Assembly: GCA_964523735.1 (NCBI GenBank)
Contig: CAZFYZ010000056.1
Span: 1 to 24,527, forward strand
Source of the DNA: CAZFYZ01 sp964523735
GTDB lineage: Bacteria; Armatimonadota; UBA5829
Reading direction: 5' to 3'
Length of the DNA: 24,527 bases
A program made the translations under genes and the position numbers. Shown here piece by piece: positions 15,682 through 23,333 of the stretch (its first letter is position 1; every line of letters starts with the position of its first letter). The notes below the pieces were generated by a model. It was not told the origin of the DNA and did not search any database. It was given only the letters and a program-made list of their open reading frames with translations.

Positions 15682-17043
15682 ATGGCAACTAAGATGGTTA
15701 TGCCCCTGCTGGGCCAGACAATGGAAGAGGGGACCATTATTAAGTGGTTCAAGAACGAAGGTGATCAGATAAAGGCAGGCGAGCCCCTGCTCGAGGTAAT
15801 GACCGATAAGGTCAACATGGAAGTAGAGGCCCCGGAGAACGGAGTTCTCAGGAAGATCCTCGCCCAGCCGGATGACATAATACCTGTTAAGGATCCTATC
15901 GCGATCATCGGCACCGCAGACGAGTCGATCGACGATCTGCTTGGTCCGGCCAAGGCGGAGCCTGCTCCAGCCCCCGCTCCTGTCGAAGATAAGCCCGCTC
16001 CCGTCGCGGCTGCGGCTCCTGCTCCATCGGCGCCGGCCGCTCCAGCTGCACCCGCTGTACCCGTGGCTGGGGAGAGGCTGTTCGCGTCTCCCTCCGCGAA
16101 GCGAGTTGCGCGCGAGAAGGGCATAGACATCGCCGTTCTGGCAGGGAAAGGCAGTGGACCGGGCGGACGCATAGTCGAAAGGGATGTGCTTGACTACGCT
16201 GCCTCGGCTGCCAAGGCTACTCCGCTGGCCGGCAAGATGGCCGCTGACCTCGGCGTTGAGGTTGCTGCTGTGGCAGGGACAGGTATCGGCAGGAAGGTCA
16301 CTAGCCAGGACATCCAGCGTGCTGCCGAAGCGGCGTCGGTGCCTGGACTTTCCATTGGTCAGAAGATTCCATTCTCCGGACTGCGCAAGGCCGTGGCCAA
16401 CGGCGTCACGTCAAGCGACCAGTCTACTGTGCGCGTGACCCTTGTCAGTGAAGTGGACATGACCGAGTGCATGAAGATGCGCAGCTCGATAGTGAAGGAC
16501 ATCGAAGCCCGCTATGGGGTGCGCATATCGTTCACGGACATTATCGTGAAGGCGGCCGCCCGCGCTATCGAGGACAAGCCGATCGTGAACGCTTCGATCG
16601 AGGGCGACAGCATCGTGATCCACGATCACATACATATCGGCATCGCGACGGCGGTTGAGGCAGGGCTGATCGTGCCGGTGGTTCGAGACGTGAATCTCAA
16701 GTCCATCCCGCAGATATCCAAAGACATCAAAGAACTGGCGGCACGCGCAAGAGCCGGCCAATCTGGGCCGGACGACCTTCGCGGCGGCACATTCACAGTC
16801 ACGAACCTCGGGACCTACGGCGTTGAGAGCTTCAACCCAGTGATTACTCCGGGACAGGGCGCAATTCTGGGTGTCTGCAAGATCATCGAGAAGCCGGTGG
16901 TGGTGGACGGAGAGATCGTCGTCAGGTCGATGATGAACCTCTGTCTGACGTTCGATCACAGGGTAATGGATGGCGCTCCCGCCGCGGAGTATCTCGCGCG
17001 GCTCAAGGAGATTCTGCAGTCACCGTACATATTGCTGCTATAG
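15682..17043 (+). CDS. 2-oxoacid dehydrogenase E2 (dihydrolipoamide acyltransferase) with two E3-binding-like domains
   Basis: E2 is the core acyltransferase of pyruvate, branched-chain or acetoin dehydrogenase complexes. The lipoyl domain (1-80) has the lipoylated lysine K43 in MTDKVNMEVEAP. An Ala/Pro-rich linker follows (90-130). Then come two successive segments of the peripheral-subunit-binding type: 133-171 (classical, ASPSAKRVAREKGID...GGRIVERDV) and 180-215 (more divergent, TPLAGKMAADLGVE...VTSQDI). The acyltransferase domain ends with H426 and D430 in DHRVMDG. Length of 453 aa is normal for a one-lipoyl E2. No E1 or E3 genes are adjacent. It is the first gene of a plus-strand operon with a PHP protein and two Gfo/Idh/MocA dehydrogenases, so the acyl substrate cannot be named from context. 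Confidence 0.92.
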   Translation: MATKMVMPLLGQTMEEGTIIKWFKNEGDQIKAGEPLLEVMTDKVNMEVEAPENGVLRKILAQPDDIIPVKDPIAIIGTADESIDDLLGPAKAEPAPAPAPVEDKPAPVAAAAPAPSAPAAPAAPAVPVAGERLFASPSAKRVAREKGIDIAVLAGKGSGPGGRIVERDVLDYAASAAKATPLAGKMAADLGVEVAAVAGTGIGRKVTSQDIQRAAEAASVPGLSIGQKIPFSGLRKAVANGVTSSDQSTVRVTLVSEVDMTECMKMRSSIVKDIEARYGVRISFTDIIVKAAARAIEDKPIVNASIEGDSIVIHDHIHIGIATAVEAGLIVPVVRDVNLKSIPQISKDIKELAARARAGQSGPDDLRGGTFTVTNLGTYGVESFNPVITPGQGAILGVCKIIEKPVVVDGEIVVRSMMNLCLTFDHRVMDGAPAAEYLARLKEILQSPYILLL

Positions 17044-17052
17044 GAGTGCGGC

Positions 17053-17835
17053 TTGACTGAGCGATATGACTTCCACGTGCACACGCGGTTGTCACCGTGT
17101 GCCCAGCCGGAGATGCGTATCGACGCCATTCTGCGCCAGTGCGTGGGCAATGGCGTGAAGTATCTTGGGATCACGGACCACATCGGCGCATCCACAGACC
17201 CCGACATTCTGGTCGAGGTCAGGTCGGAACTCGAGCGTTTTCAGGCGCCGATGCTGACGTTCGTGGGTTGTGAGGCCGATGTGCTTGCGGTTGGCAAGCA
17301 CGCGGTGACGGAGGACGTGAAGTCCCGCGTGGACTTCATTGCGGTAGCTGCGAATCACTTCCACCTGCCGACCGTGGCGCAACCAGACGAGATGTCGCCG
17401 CGTGGTTTGGCACGTCATTACCTGGAGATGTTCAGCTACGCCTGCACGTTGGGTTTTGCAGACGTGATCGTCCATCCAATGACGGTACTGCTGGATACAT
17501 ACGAGCCCGAGTTCCTGGAACTGATTGAGGACGATCAGCTCATTGAGCCCATCGAGAACGCCCGGGATAACGGGATCGCTATGGAGATCAGCCCAAGGGC
17601 CCTCCTGCCCAACCAGATCGCATTTCGTATGAGGTTCTTGCGACTCTGCAAGCGCATTGGCGTCAAGTTCTCGATCGGGAGCGACGCGCACAGGCTGCGT
17701 CAGGTGGGATGTGGAGCGCTTATGCAAGGGCTCGTGAATGAGCTGGGCATTACCGAATCCGACATATGGTTGCCAGGCGATTCTGACAGCGAACGCCAGG
17801 CTTCTGACTGCCAATCTGTACCGGAGGCCATCTAA
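17053..17835 (+). CDS. PHP-domain phosphoesterase
   Basis: A 260-residue PHP (polymerase and histidinol phosphatase) protein with the metal-binding blocks H8-x-H10 (FHVHT), D42-H43 (ITDHIG), a glutamate in GCEAD, a histidine in VHPM, and SDAH near residue 214. Members hydrolyse phosphomonoesters, such as histidinol phosphate or nucleotide phosphates; the substrate here is unknown. The start is TTG at 17053: GGAG lies 6 bases upstream, and the in-frame codon four positions before it is the TAG that ends the E2 gene, so no earlier start exists. Its stop codon is directly followed by the ATG of the next gene, so the genes are translationally coupled. Confidence 0.9.
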   Translation: MTERYDFHVHTRLSPCAQPEMRIDAILRQCVGNGVKYLGITDHIGASTDPDILVEVRSELERFQAPMLTFVGCEADVLAVGKHAVTEDVKSRVDFIAVAANHFHLPTVAQPDEMSPRGLARHYLEMFSYACTLGFADVIVHPMTVLLDTYEPEFLELIEDDQLIEPIENARDNGIAMEISPRALLPNQIAFRMRFLRLCKRIGVKFSIGSDAHRLRQVGCGALMQGLVNELGITESDIWLPGDSDSERQASDCQSVPEAI

Positions 17836-18825
17836 ATGCAGAGAGTTGCGATAATCGGCGCGGGATCGCTGGGGCGAGTTCACGCAGACGCCTACTCCCG
17901 GATGCCGAATGCCGAGCTTGTCGCGGTCTGCGACATTCTTCCTGAATCTGCTGAGGCTCTGGCACAGAAGCACTCAACAAAGGCATTCCTCAATATCAAA
18001 GCGCTGCTTGCGGAGGTTGAGGTGGATGTTATCGACGTTTGCACGCCCACGCACGTGCATCTCGAGTACATCAAAGCCGCCGCCGCCGCGGGCAAGCACG
18101 TATGCAGCGAAAAGCCACTTGCCAGAACCACCGGGCAAGCGCTTGAGGCAGTGCGGGTGTGCGACGAGGCAGGGGTCGTTCTCTTCCCCGCACATGTTCT
18201 GCGTTGGTTTCCGGAGTACCTCAAGCTCCGCGAGCTTGTTCAGGGTGGAGCCATCGGAACGCCAGTTATCGCGCGCACAACTAGGGCCAGTGCCTGTCCC
18301 ACCGGGGTAGACAACTGGTTTGCGGACTTCAAGCGCAGTGGAGGTGTCGCCCTTGATCTGATCCTACACGACTACGACTGGCTCCGCTGGTGCTTCGGCA
18401 AGGTCCGGAGGGTCTACGCACGTGGGCTCTACGAGGCCAACATCGCCATGACGGACTATGCCCTCGTGACCCTCAGATTCGAGAGCGGAGTGATCGCGCA
18501 CGTCGAAGGAAGCTGGGCAAAGGCTGGCGGGTTCGTCGCCTCCTCGGAAATTGCGGGCACTGAAGGCCTCGTGAACTTCTCCAATAAGGAATCGGTTCCT
18601 ATCACTATCGAACTCCGGGCCAAGGGAGAGGGCACGCAAGAGACAGTAGTCCCAGAGAACCCATCTTCCGTCAGTCCTTACTACCTCGAACTGGAGCATT
18701 TCGTTACTTGTCTCGACGAGGGCCGAAAGCCGGACGTGAGCGCGGAGGACGGTCTTGAGGCAGTCAGAATCGGCGAGGCGGCACTGCGTTCCATGAATAC
18801 CGGTCGCCCGGTCGCGTTGGCTTAA
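17836..18825 (+). CDS. Gfo/Idh/MocA family oxidoreductase (first copy)
   Basis: An NAD(P)-dependent sugar or inositol dehydrogenase-type protein of 329 residues. The Rossmann fold opens with IIGAGSLGRVHA (G8, G10 and G13 fit GxGxxG). The family motif SEKPL has E92, K93 and P94, and D174/H178 in LDLILHDYD fit the catalytic positions. The C-terminal domain is the usual mixed sheet. ATG 17836 follows the PHP stop codon without a gap, and GGAGG lies 9 bases upstream. It is the third gene of the E2-PHP-Gfo-Gfo operon and shares fold and length with the next gene, although the two are divergent in sequence. The natural substrate is unknown; myo-inositol or an amino or keto sugar are typical for the family. 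Confidence 0.9.
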   Translation: MQRVAIIGAGSLGRVHADAYSRMPNAELVAVCDILPESAEALAQKHSTKAFLNIKALLAEVEVDVIDVCTPTHVHLEYIKAAAAAGKHVCSEKPLARTTGQALEAVRVCDEAGVVLFPAHVLRWFPEYLKLRELVQGGAIGTPVIARTTRASACPTGVDNWFADFKRSGGVALDLILHDYDWLRWCFGKVRRVYARGLYEANIAMTDYALVTLRFESGVIAHVEGSWAKAGGFVASSEIAGTEGLVNFSNKESVPITIELRAKGEGTQETVVPENPSSVSPYYLELEHFVTCLDEGRKPDVSAEDGLEAVRIGEAALRSMNTGRPVALA

Positions 18826-18840
18826 GGAGCATGTTGAGTA

Positions 18841-19830
18841 ATGGCAGACGTTAAGATAGGCATAATGAGTTTCGCCCACATGCACGCTGGCGGCTACGCC
18901 AACTGCCTTAAGACGCTCCCTGGCATTGAGTTTGTCGGAGTGGCTGACGACGATGCCCTGCGCGCGAAGGAGATGGGCAAACTCTATGGCGTCAAAGCCT
19001 TTGCCAGCTATGACGACATGCTCGCATCCGACATAGACGCTGTAATCGTCACGAGCGAGAACGCGAACCATCGCCGGCATGTAGTCACAGCCGCACAAGC
19101 GGAGAAGCACGTGATGTGCGAGAAGCCACTGTCCACGACCAAGCAGGACGCGGAAGCCATTGTCGAAGTCTGCAAGCGCAGCGGAGTCAAGTTGATGACT
19201 GCGTTTCCCTGTCGCTACCATCCCGCGTTCAAGCGGCTTAAGGAGGCCGTCTTTGGAGGCGAGCTTGGAAAGCTGCTGGCGATCAAAGGCACCAACCAGG
19301 GAATGTGTCCTGGGGGCTGGTTCACAGATAAGAAGCTCTCCGGCGGCGGCGCGGTCATCGATCATACGGTCCACCTGGCAGATCTTATGCGTGTGCTGAC
19401 CGGCGCTGAGCCAGCGCGAGTCTACGCCGAGATTGACAACCGCATGTTCGGGCAGGACTTCGATGACACCGGTATCATATCAGTCGACTTCACCAACAAC
19501 GTCTTTGCCACGATCGACTGCAGTTGGTCGCGGCCCAAGAGCTATCCCACCTGGGGCAATGTCAACATGGAAGTGACCGGAACCGCCGGAACCGCCACAA
19601 TGGAGATGTTTGCGCAGAAGATCGACGTGTTCTCGGACAAGACCGGCAGGCACTCCTACGCCTACTGGGGCGATAACGCCGACGCCGGTATGGTTGCTGC
19701 TTTCGCGCGGGCTGTCTCGGGCGAATCCGAAGTTGAGGTCACTGGCGAAGACGGCCTCAAAGCACTTGAGATCGCGCTCCGTGCCTACGATTCCGCCAAG
19801 CAGAAAGAGACAATAGACCTGCTAGCATAG
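18841..19830 (+). CDS. Gfo/Idh/MocA family oxidoreductase (second copy)
   Basis: A second 329-residue Gfo/Idh/MocA protein. It has the CEKPL motif (E94, K95, P96) and a catalytic block GGGAVIDHTVHLADL with D174 and H178. The nucleotide-binding turn is not a clean GxGxxG: it reads GIMSFAHMHAGG (7-18), a variant found in one branch of the family. GGAG lies 11 bases before the ATG, just after the TAA of the first copy (15 bases between the genes). It is the last gene of the operon. Two different dehydrogenases of this family side by side often act in sequence on a sugar, for example oxidation followed by re-reduction after an intermediate step; that is inference here. Confidence 0.9.
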   Translation: MADVKIGIMSFAHMHAGGYANCLKTLPGIEFVGVADDDALRAKEMGKLYGVKAFASYDDMLASDIDAVIVTSENANHRRHVVTAAQAEKHVMCEKPLSTTKQDAEAIVEVCKRSGVKLMTAFPCRYHPAFKRLKEAVFGGELGKLLAIKGTNQGMCPGGWFTDKKLSGGGAVIDHTVHLADLMRVLTGAEPARVYAEIDNRMFGQDFDDTGIISVDFTNNVFATIDCSWSRPKSYPTWGNVNMEVTGTAGTATMEMFAQKIDVFSDKTGRHSYAYWGDNADAGMVAAFARAVSGESEVEVTGEDGLKALEIALRAYDSAKQKETIDLLA

Positions 19831-19934
19831 AGGCTGGGATGCTTCTTCTGCCGCAGCCTGATCCACGGTTCCTTAAGCAGAGAAGCAATGCTGGGCATCA
19901 TAGTCGTCATTCCGAAGTCTCAACTCCTACAACG

Positions 19935-19965
19935 AAAAGCGGCCGCCCAGAATAGGACGGCCGCT
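19935..19965 (-). terminator. Rho-independent terminator of the zinc-ribbon gene
   Basis: On the minus strand AGCGGCCG (19965-19958) pairs perfectly with CGGCCGCT (19945-19938) around a 12-base loop, followed by TTTTCGTT. It lies 26 bases after the stop codon of the small zinc-ribbon gene. It may also slow transcription from the opposite operon, which ends at 19830. Confidence 0.75.
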
Positions 19966-19991
19966 CGGATGGACTGTATGATGGCTTCTCT

Positions 19992-20339
19992 TTATTGGCT
20001 CTTGGTGCCTTCCAGAGCGTTGAGCAGATCCGCTAGATCGCTGATCTTCTCCAGTTCGAAGTGTGCGTCGATGCACTCGTGAATGTCGATAGCGCCCATC
20101 TGTTCAAACTTCTGCTGCTCATCCGGGGTGACTTCGCTGGGCACATCGCGGAGTATCCCGTCTTCCCATTCTTCCTGCTTGACGAACTGCTCGCCGAGTT
20201 TCTTGCAGCGCGAACAGCGGTACTTCACATAAACGAAGCTGGGGCCCACTAACCTCAAGTAATAACCTGTCTGCGTAACATCCTTCGCGAGTATCCGCTG
20301 ACCGCAGTTGCACTTGATCATCGATTTGATGCTACTCAA
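19992..20339 (-). CDS. Small zinc-ribbon protein of unknown function
   Basis: A 115-residue cytoplasmic protein. The cysteine pairs C10-x-C12 and C42-x2-C45 (in YRCSRCKKLGE) probably bind one zinc ion. They are followed by acidic, helical segments up to the C-terminus. I do not recognise the family. The start is TTG at 20339: GGAGGTG lies 4 bases upstream, while the first ATG (codon 7) is too far from it. It is a single-gene unit with its own promoter (20464-20492) and a terminator just after it. The 5' leader would be about 120 bases. Such ribbon proteins often contact nucleic acid or the transcription or translation machinery, but nothing here shows that. Confidence 0.85.
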   Translation of the reverse strand: MSSIKSMIKCNCGQRILAKDVTQTGYYLRLVGPSFVYVKYRCSRCKKLGEQFVKQEEWEDGILRDVPSEVTPDEQQKFEQMGAIDIHECIDAHFELEKISDLADLLNALEGTKSQ

Positions 20340-20463
20340 GGTTCACCTCCATCCGTCTATCACGCTCCCTGCGTCAATCGATGGAAGACCCATGGAACGA
20401 CGGGCATAGGCGCAGTGCCGTGTCGCGGAGCGCAGCCCCCGGGCTCGCCTTAGCGACATTCTC

Positions 20464-20492
20464 ATTATATCACGCTGCCTAGCGGTTGCCAA
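20464..20492 (-). promoter_or_regulatory. Sigma-70 promoter of the zinc-ribbon gene
   Basis: On the minus strand TTGGCA (20492-20487) is followed after 17 bases by TATAAT (20469-20464), and TG three bases before the -10 makes it also an extended -10. The start point would be near 20457, leaving a leader of about 118 bases. I see no riboswitch in that leader. Confidence 0.8.
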
Positions 20493-20598
20493 GGGATATT
20501 TGAGCAAGATATGAGGAGCAACCGGGCACAATGCGTGGGAGGATTCAGGCAGGCGTGGGTACAAGAAATCACTGCACGATTGTACGGAGGAGCAGAGA

Positions 20599-20916
20599 AT
20601 GCGCAGAAGCGACCTGTTGGGCAGGATCATCGGCTTAGTTGTCTTCCTTGGCGGTATTGGCCTTCTCGCTTTCGTCTTCTCGACGGCGTATGGTTGGTTT
20701 ACGGAACCTTCGGCCGGCCTGCAGACTGCTCCAGTCACGGGCTCGAGTGTTCCTGCTACTACGCTTTTGGGGGCTTCACTGATCAGGCTTCTGGTCAGAA
20801 TCGGACTTCTGCTCGTGATGACGATCATCGGCTCGCTCCTGGCTTCCCGGGGAGCTCAGCTCTATTTCGCCGCTCTCAACACTCGGCCTCCGGCCATAGC
20901 CCCAACTGACGAGTAG
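20599..20916 (+). CDS. Small two-helix membrane protein of unknown function
   Basis: A 105-residue protein with two hydrophobic helices (about 8-30 and 60-84), a short polar loop of about 30 residues rich in Ser, Thr, Pro and Ala between them, and a Pro-rich tail. GGAGG (20586-20590) lies 8 bases before the ATG, which makes the start secure. It is divergent from the zinc-ribbon gene and converges on polB. I do not recognise a family. The long antisense frame over it (20343-20828) has no ribosome binding site or recognisable features. Confidence 0.75.
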   Translation: MRRSDLLGRIIGLVVFLGGIGLLAFVFSTAYGWFTEPSAGLQTAPVTGSSVPATTLLGASLIRLLVRIGLLLVMTIIGSLLASRGAQLYFAALNTRPPAIAPTDE

Positions 20917-20953
20917 AGGCTAAGATAGCCGTAGAGGGCATTCCGTGCCTGCC

Positions 20954-21019
20954 GGGCGTCGGAGACGCCGGCTACAGATCGAACCTGGGCGTCCGAGAGG
21001 CCTGCTACAGATCGAATCC
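20954..21019. repeat. Tandem 33-bp repeat overlapping the end of polB
   Basis: Two direct copies, 20954-20986 and 20987-21019, agree at 28 of 33 positions. The core is GGCGTC-N-GAGA-N-GCC-N-GCTACAGATCGAA. In the second copy the CTA is the reverse complement of the polB stop codon, and the bases after it encode the last residues (FDL). The first copy therefore looks like a duplicate of the polB tail and its flank. A related copy lies upstream of polB at 23231-23252. Confidence 0.75.
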
Positions 21020-23152
21020 CAGTGTCTGCTGTCCCGCAGCCTCCGCGCGCGACATTGGCGATGGCCTTGCGATCAGGGTGTCGAAGTCCTCTCCAAACCC
21101 TTCCCTGAGCCTGCTTGCGAACTTGTAGAGCTTATCCAGCAGGTAGTCGCGATCCTCATCGTTCGCGTAGTCCTTCGCCAGAGCCACTGTGCCATCCCGT
21201 CTGTTGTAGACGGTTACGTAGTCTCCGATCTTTGACTCGCGGACTGCATCAGCCATCCGCTTCTTGCTTGCCGAGGAGAACGTCTTCTCGGTGATCCTCT
21301 CACGACGTGTTATCTTGTCGAGAGGTAGCTCGCCTGCCATGATCCTGGCTGCCGTGGCATCATACAGCTCGCGGACCTCTCGCTTCTCCCCTCGCAGCAG
21401 ATGCTCCGCCGCCTTGTAGATGAAGTCCGCGCCGAACCGCTCATCAGCACGTGACCTGAGGGCGGAACCGCGGAAGATCGATCTGCCGGAGTATGTCGCG
21501 AGCACGTAGTTCTTCATCTTGAGCGAGATCATCGCCTTGTAGCGCCCGTCGTGCGCGAGCCTGATGCCCTCCGGAAGCGTCGACCCCACGCTCTCGATAT
21601 ACTCCAGTTCGTCCGATTCGTTTTCAACGCCGTCGGGCGGCTGGAAGTAGACCCCGTCGGTATCGACCTCGATGACCGTGCTCCCGGTCCGCTCCAGCTC
21701 AGAGACGATCTGTTTGACGATCTCCTGCCCTGTGGTCGTCACTTGCGCGGCAGCGCGATAGTCGTTGAAGTTGAACGGGCCCGCCAGGTAACCGTAGAAT
21801 GAGTTGATCATTATCTTGAACGCGCTCTGGAGGCCGTCCCAGTAGGCGGACTCTCGGCCCTCAGTCTCCTTCGCCTTTTTCTTCGCGCTGATGCGGCGGC
21901 TCGTAAGCTCCCGCAGTGCCGGGAGAAAGACGTCAAGCGTATCGCTTTCTGGCTTGATGCCCCTGGTAAGCATGATGCTGGGGTACAGGCTCTCAACGTC
22001 ACACTTGACTATCTTCTCGATAACGCCGGTCCGGCAGACTTCCGTGTAGCCCCCGGGAAGTGGCGAGGGTTCCGCCTGCCTCGGGATTGCGCGTCCCTGG
22101 CGGAGATATTCGCGGATCAGGATCGAGTTGATCTTCTCCCCTGTGCCGGTAATCGAAACGCGGCCGTATGTGTCGGGGGCCATCTGAGTCACGTAGAACT
22201 CCGGCGGGCAGACGATCTCACCCAACGAGCGTGTCTCTCTCACGTCCTGCAGCGCATATAGCTTGACACGCTCAGGGTTGGTTCGGAACTCCGAGGCTAT
22301 CTCGTGATGCGGTACAATCTCGCGCCCATCTTCTGCTATATCCAGAACCTGCGCCACGGCCTTGAGCGAATGGCTGGTGAAGAGGCCCTTCCCGACGTCA
22401 AAGCGCTGGGCCGTGAAGAGAGTGTCGATAACCTGCCGGCCGTGAATGTGTGCAGGAATTAGCGGCCTTGAGAAGTAGCCGATCGCGCACGTCTGCCTGT
22501 GGCTGAACGTAAGCTCCGAGCCATCCCGTCCCAGCTCGAGCCGCACCCCCCGCATCCTGGCGCGCGCGTCCAGATAGCAGAAGTCGAACTCGTTGATGTT
22601 GTGGCCCTCGATCACGTCCGGGTCACGCTCCCGGATCACCGTGACCATCTCTCGCAGCATCGAGGGCTCGTCACCTAAGATGATCCTCTCAAACCCCCGG
22701 TTGTCAGTGATCGCTATGAGCAGAATCTCGTTCTCGGGCTTGTCGGGATGCAGAGAGGTTGTCTCGATGTCAAGCTGCATCCGGTGGATACCGTGAAACG
22801 CCATGCCCTTGAAGAGCGTCTGACCAGAACGGGTGAGATACTGCTTGGCCGCAGTGGGCAGCAGGATGTGCGAGGCGTGCGCGTCCCTGATCCAGTAGCG
22901 CGCGGTCTCGAATGAGTCACGGTCCGGGAACTCAGCGAGGAAGCGGAACCCCTCTCCGTCGAGTTCCGTCCAAATGGCGTCCGGGAGCGGATGTTGTTCG
23001 GTGCAGAGCATCCAACGGCGGAACGGTCGATCTTCCCACGTGACCCGATCGCCTTCGCGTCGGTAGACGCGCATGGTCTGAGGGCCCGGTTCGACGGCAA
23101 CAATGCCCTCGGTCGGATCGCTTCCGAAGAGTATCTCCTGTGCGGACGACAT
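21005..23152 (-). CDS. polB: Family B DNA polymerase
   Basis: A 715-residue proofreading DNA polymerase, probably used in repair or lesion bypass as for bacterial Pol II. The exonuclease sites are intact: Exo I D128-x-E130 (LDIETTSL), Exo II around N185/D190 (GHNINEFDF) and Exo III Y299-x3-D303. The polymerase sites are also intact: motif A DVESLYPSI with D385, motif B K446-x3-N450-S-F-Y453-G454, and motif C D497-T-D499. It is slightly shorter than E. coli Pol II (783). The C-terminus is QQTLGFDL, which resembles a sliding-clamp-binding peptide. An extended -10 box lies only 9 bases before the ATG and no ribosome binding site is present, suggesting a leaderless mRNA. It is a single-gene unit bordered on both sides by related repeats. 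Confidence 0.95.
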   Translation of the reverse strand: MSSAQEILFGSDPTEGIVAVEPGPQTMRVYRREGDRVTWEDRPFRRWMLCTEQHPLPDAIWTELDGEGFRFLAEFPDRDSFETARYWIRDAHASHILLPTAAKQYLTRSGQTLFKGMAFHGIHRMQLDIETTSLHPDKPENEILLIAITDNRGFERIILGDEPSMLREMVTVIRERDPDVIEGHNINEFDFCYLDARARMRGVRLELGRDGSELTFSHRQTCAIGYFSRPLIPAHIHGRQVIDTLFTAQRFDVGKGLFTSHSLKAVAQVLDIAEDGREIVPHHEIASEFRTNPERVKLYALQDVRETRSLGEIVCPPEFYVTQMAPDTYGRVSITGTGEKINSILIREYLRQGRAIPRQAEPSPLPGGYTEVCRTGVIEKIVKCDVESLYPSIMLTRGIKPESDTLDVFLPALRELTSRRISAKKKAKETEGRESAYWDGLQSAFKIMINSFYGYLAGPFNFNDYRAAAQVTTTGQEIVKQIVSELERTGSTVIEVDTDGVYFQPPDGVENESDELEYIESVGSTLPEGIRLAHDGRYKAMISLKMKNYVLATYSGRSIFRGSALRSRADERFGADFIYKAAEHLLRGEKREVRELYDATAARIMAGELPLDKITRRERITEKTFSSASKKRMADAVRESKIGDYVTVYNRRDGTVALAKDYANDEDRDYLLDKLYKFASRLREGFGEDFDTLIARPSPMSRAEAAGQQTLGFDL

Positions 23153-23161
23153 GGTGTGATC

Positions 23162-23170
23162 ATTATAGCA
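23162..23170 (-). promoter_or_regulatory. Extended -10 promoter of polB, probably leaderless
   Basis: TGCTATAAT (23170-23162, minus strand) is a TG-N-TATAAT box. Only nine bases (gatcacacc) lie between it and the ATG of polB, so transcription would begin 1-3 bases before the start codon. There is no clear -35 box and no Shine-Dalgarno sequence. Confidence 0.6.
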
Positions 23171-23200
23171 CCCGGTAACTCAGAGGCTGTTGCGATAGAG

Positions 23201-23253
23201 TTGCAGCAGGCGTCTCTGACGGCCCCGGGAGGCGTCGGAGACGCCTGCTACAA
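23201..23253. repeat. 20-bp imperfect hairpin of the GGCGTC repeat family
   Basis: Arms 23201-23220 and 23234-23253 match as reverse complements at 18 of 20 positions around a 13-base loop rich in G and C. The right arm and flank (GGCGTCGGAGACGCC-TGCTACA, 23231-23252) repeat the core of the tandem element at the other end of polB. It sits in the gap between polB and the tricorn-like gene, about 30 bases upstream of the polB -10 box. Confidence 0.7.
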
Positions 23254-23304
23254 CTGCGCATCGCAGGAAAGGCGATCTGTGGCGACTGCCCACTCACGGC
23301 CGGA

Positions 23305-23333
23305 TTGACACCGAGCGTGCAGGAGGGTACCAT
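23305..23333 (+). promoter_or_regulatory. Sigma-70 promoter of the tricorn-like gene
   Basis: A perfect TTGACA (23305-23310) is followed after 17 bases by TACCAT (23328-23333, 4 of 6 bases). Transcription would start near 23340, about 90 bases before the ATG at 23431. Confidence 0.5.

Noticed and set aside
17092..17973. Long minus-strand frame (293 codons) opposite the PHP gene
   Set aside because: It is a shadow of the PHP gene and the start of the next gene; the plus strand has all metal-binding motifs and coupled ribosome binding sites.
18364..19374. Long open frame on the minus strand (336 codons) opposite the two Gfo/Idh/MocA genes
   Set aside because: It spans two well-recognised genes and the gap between them, shows no family features, and is explained by the biased codon use of the real genes.
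20343..20828. Minus-strand frame of 161 codons covering the zinc-ribbon promoter region and the small membrane protein
   Set aside because: It crosses a convincing promoter and the opposite small membrane gene, has no ribosome binding site and looks low-complexity.
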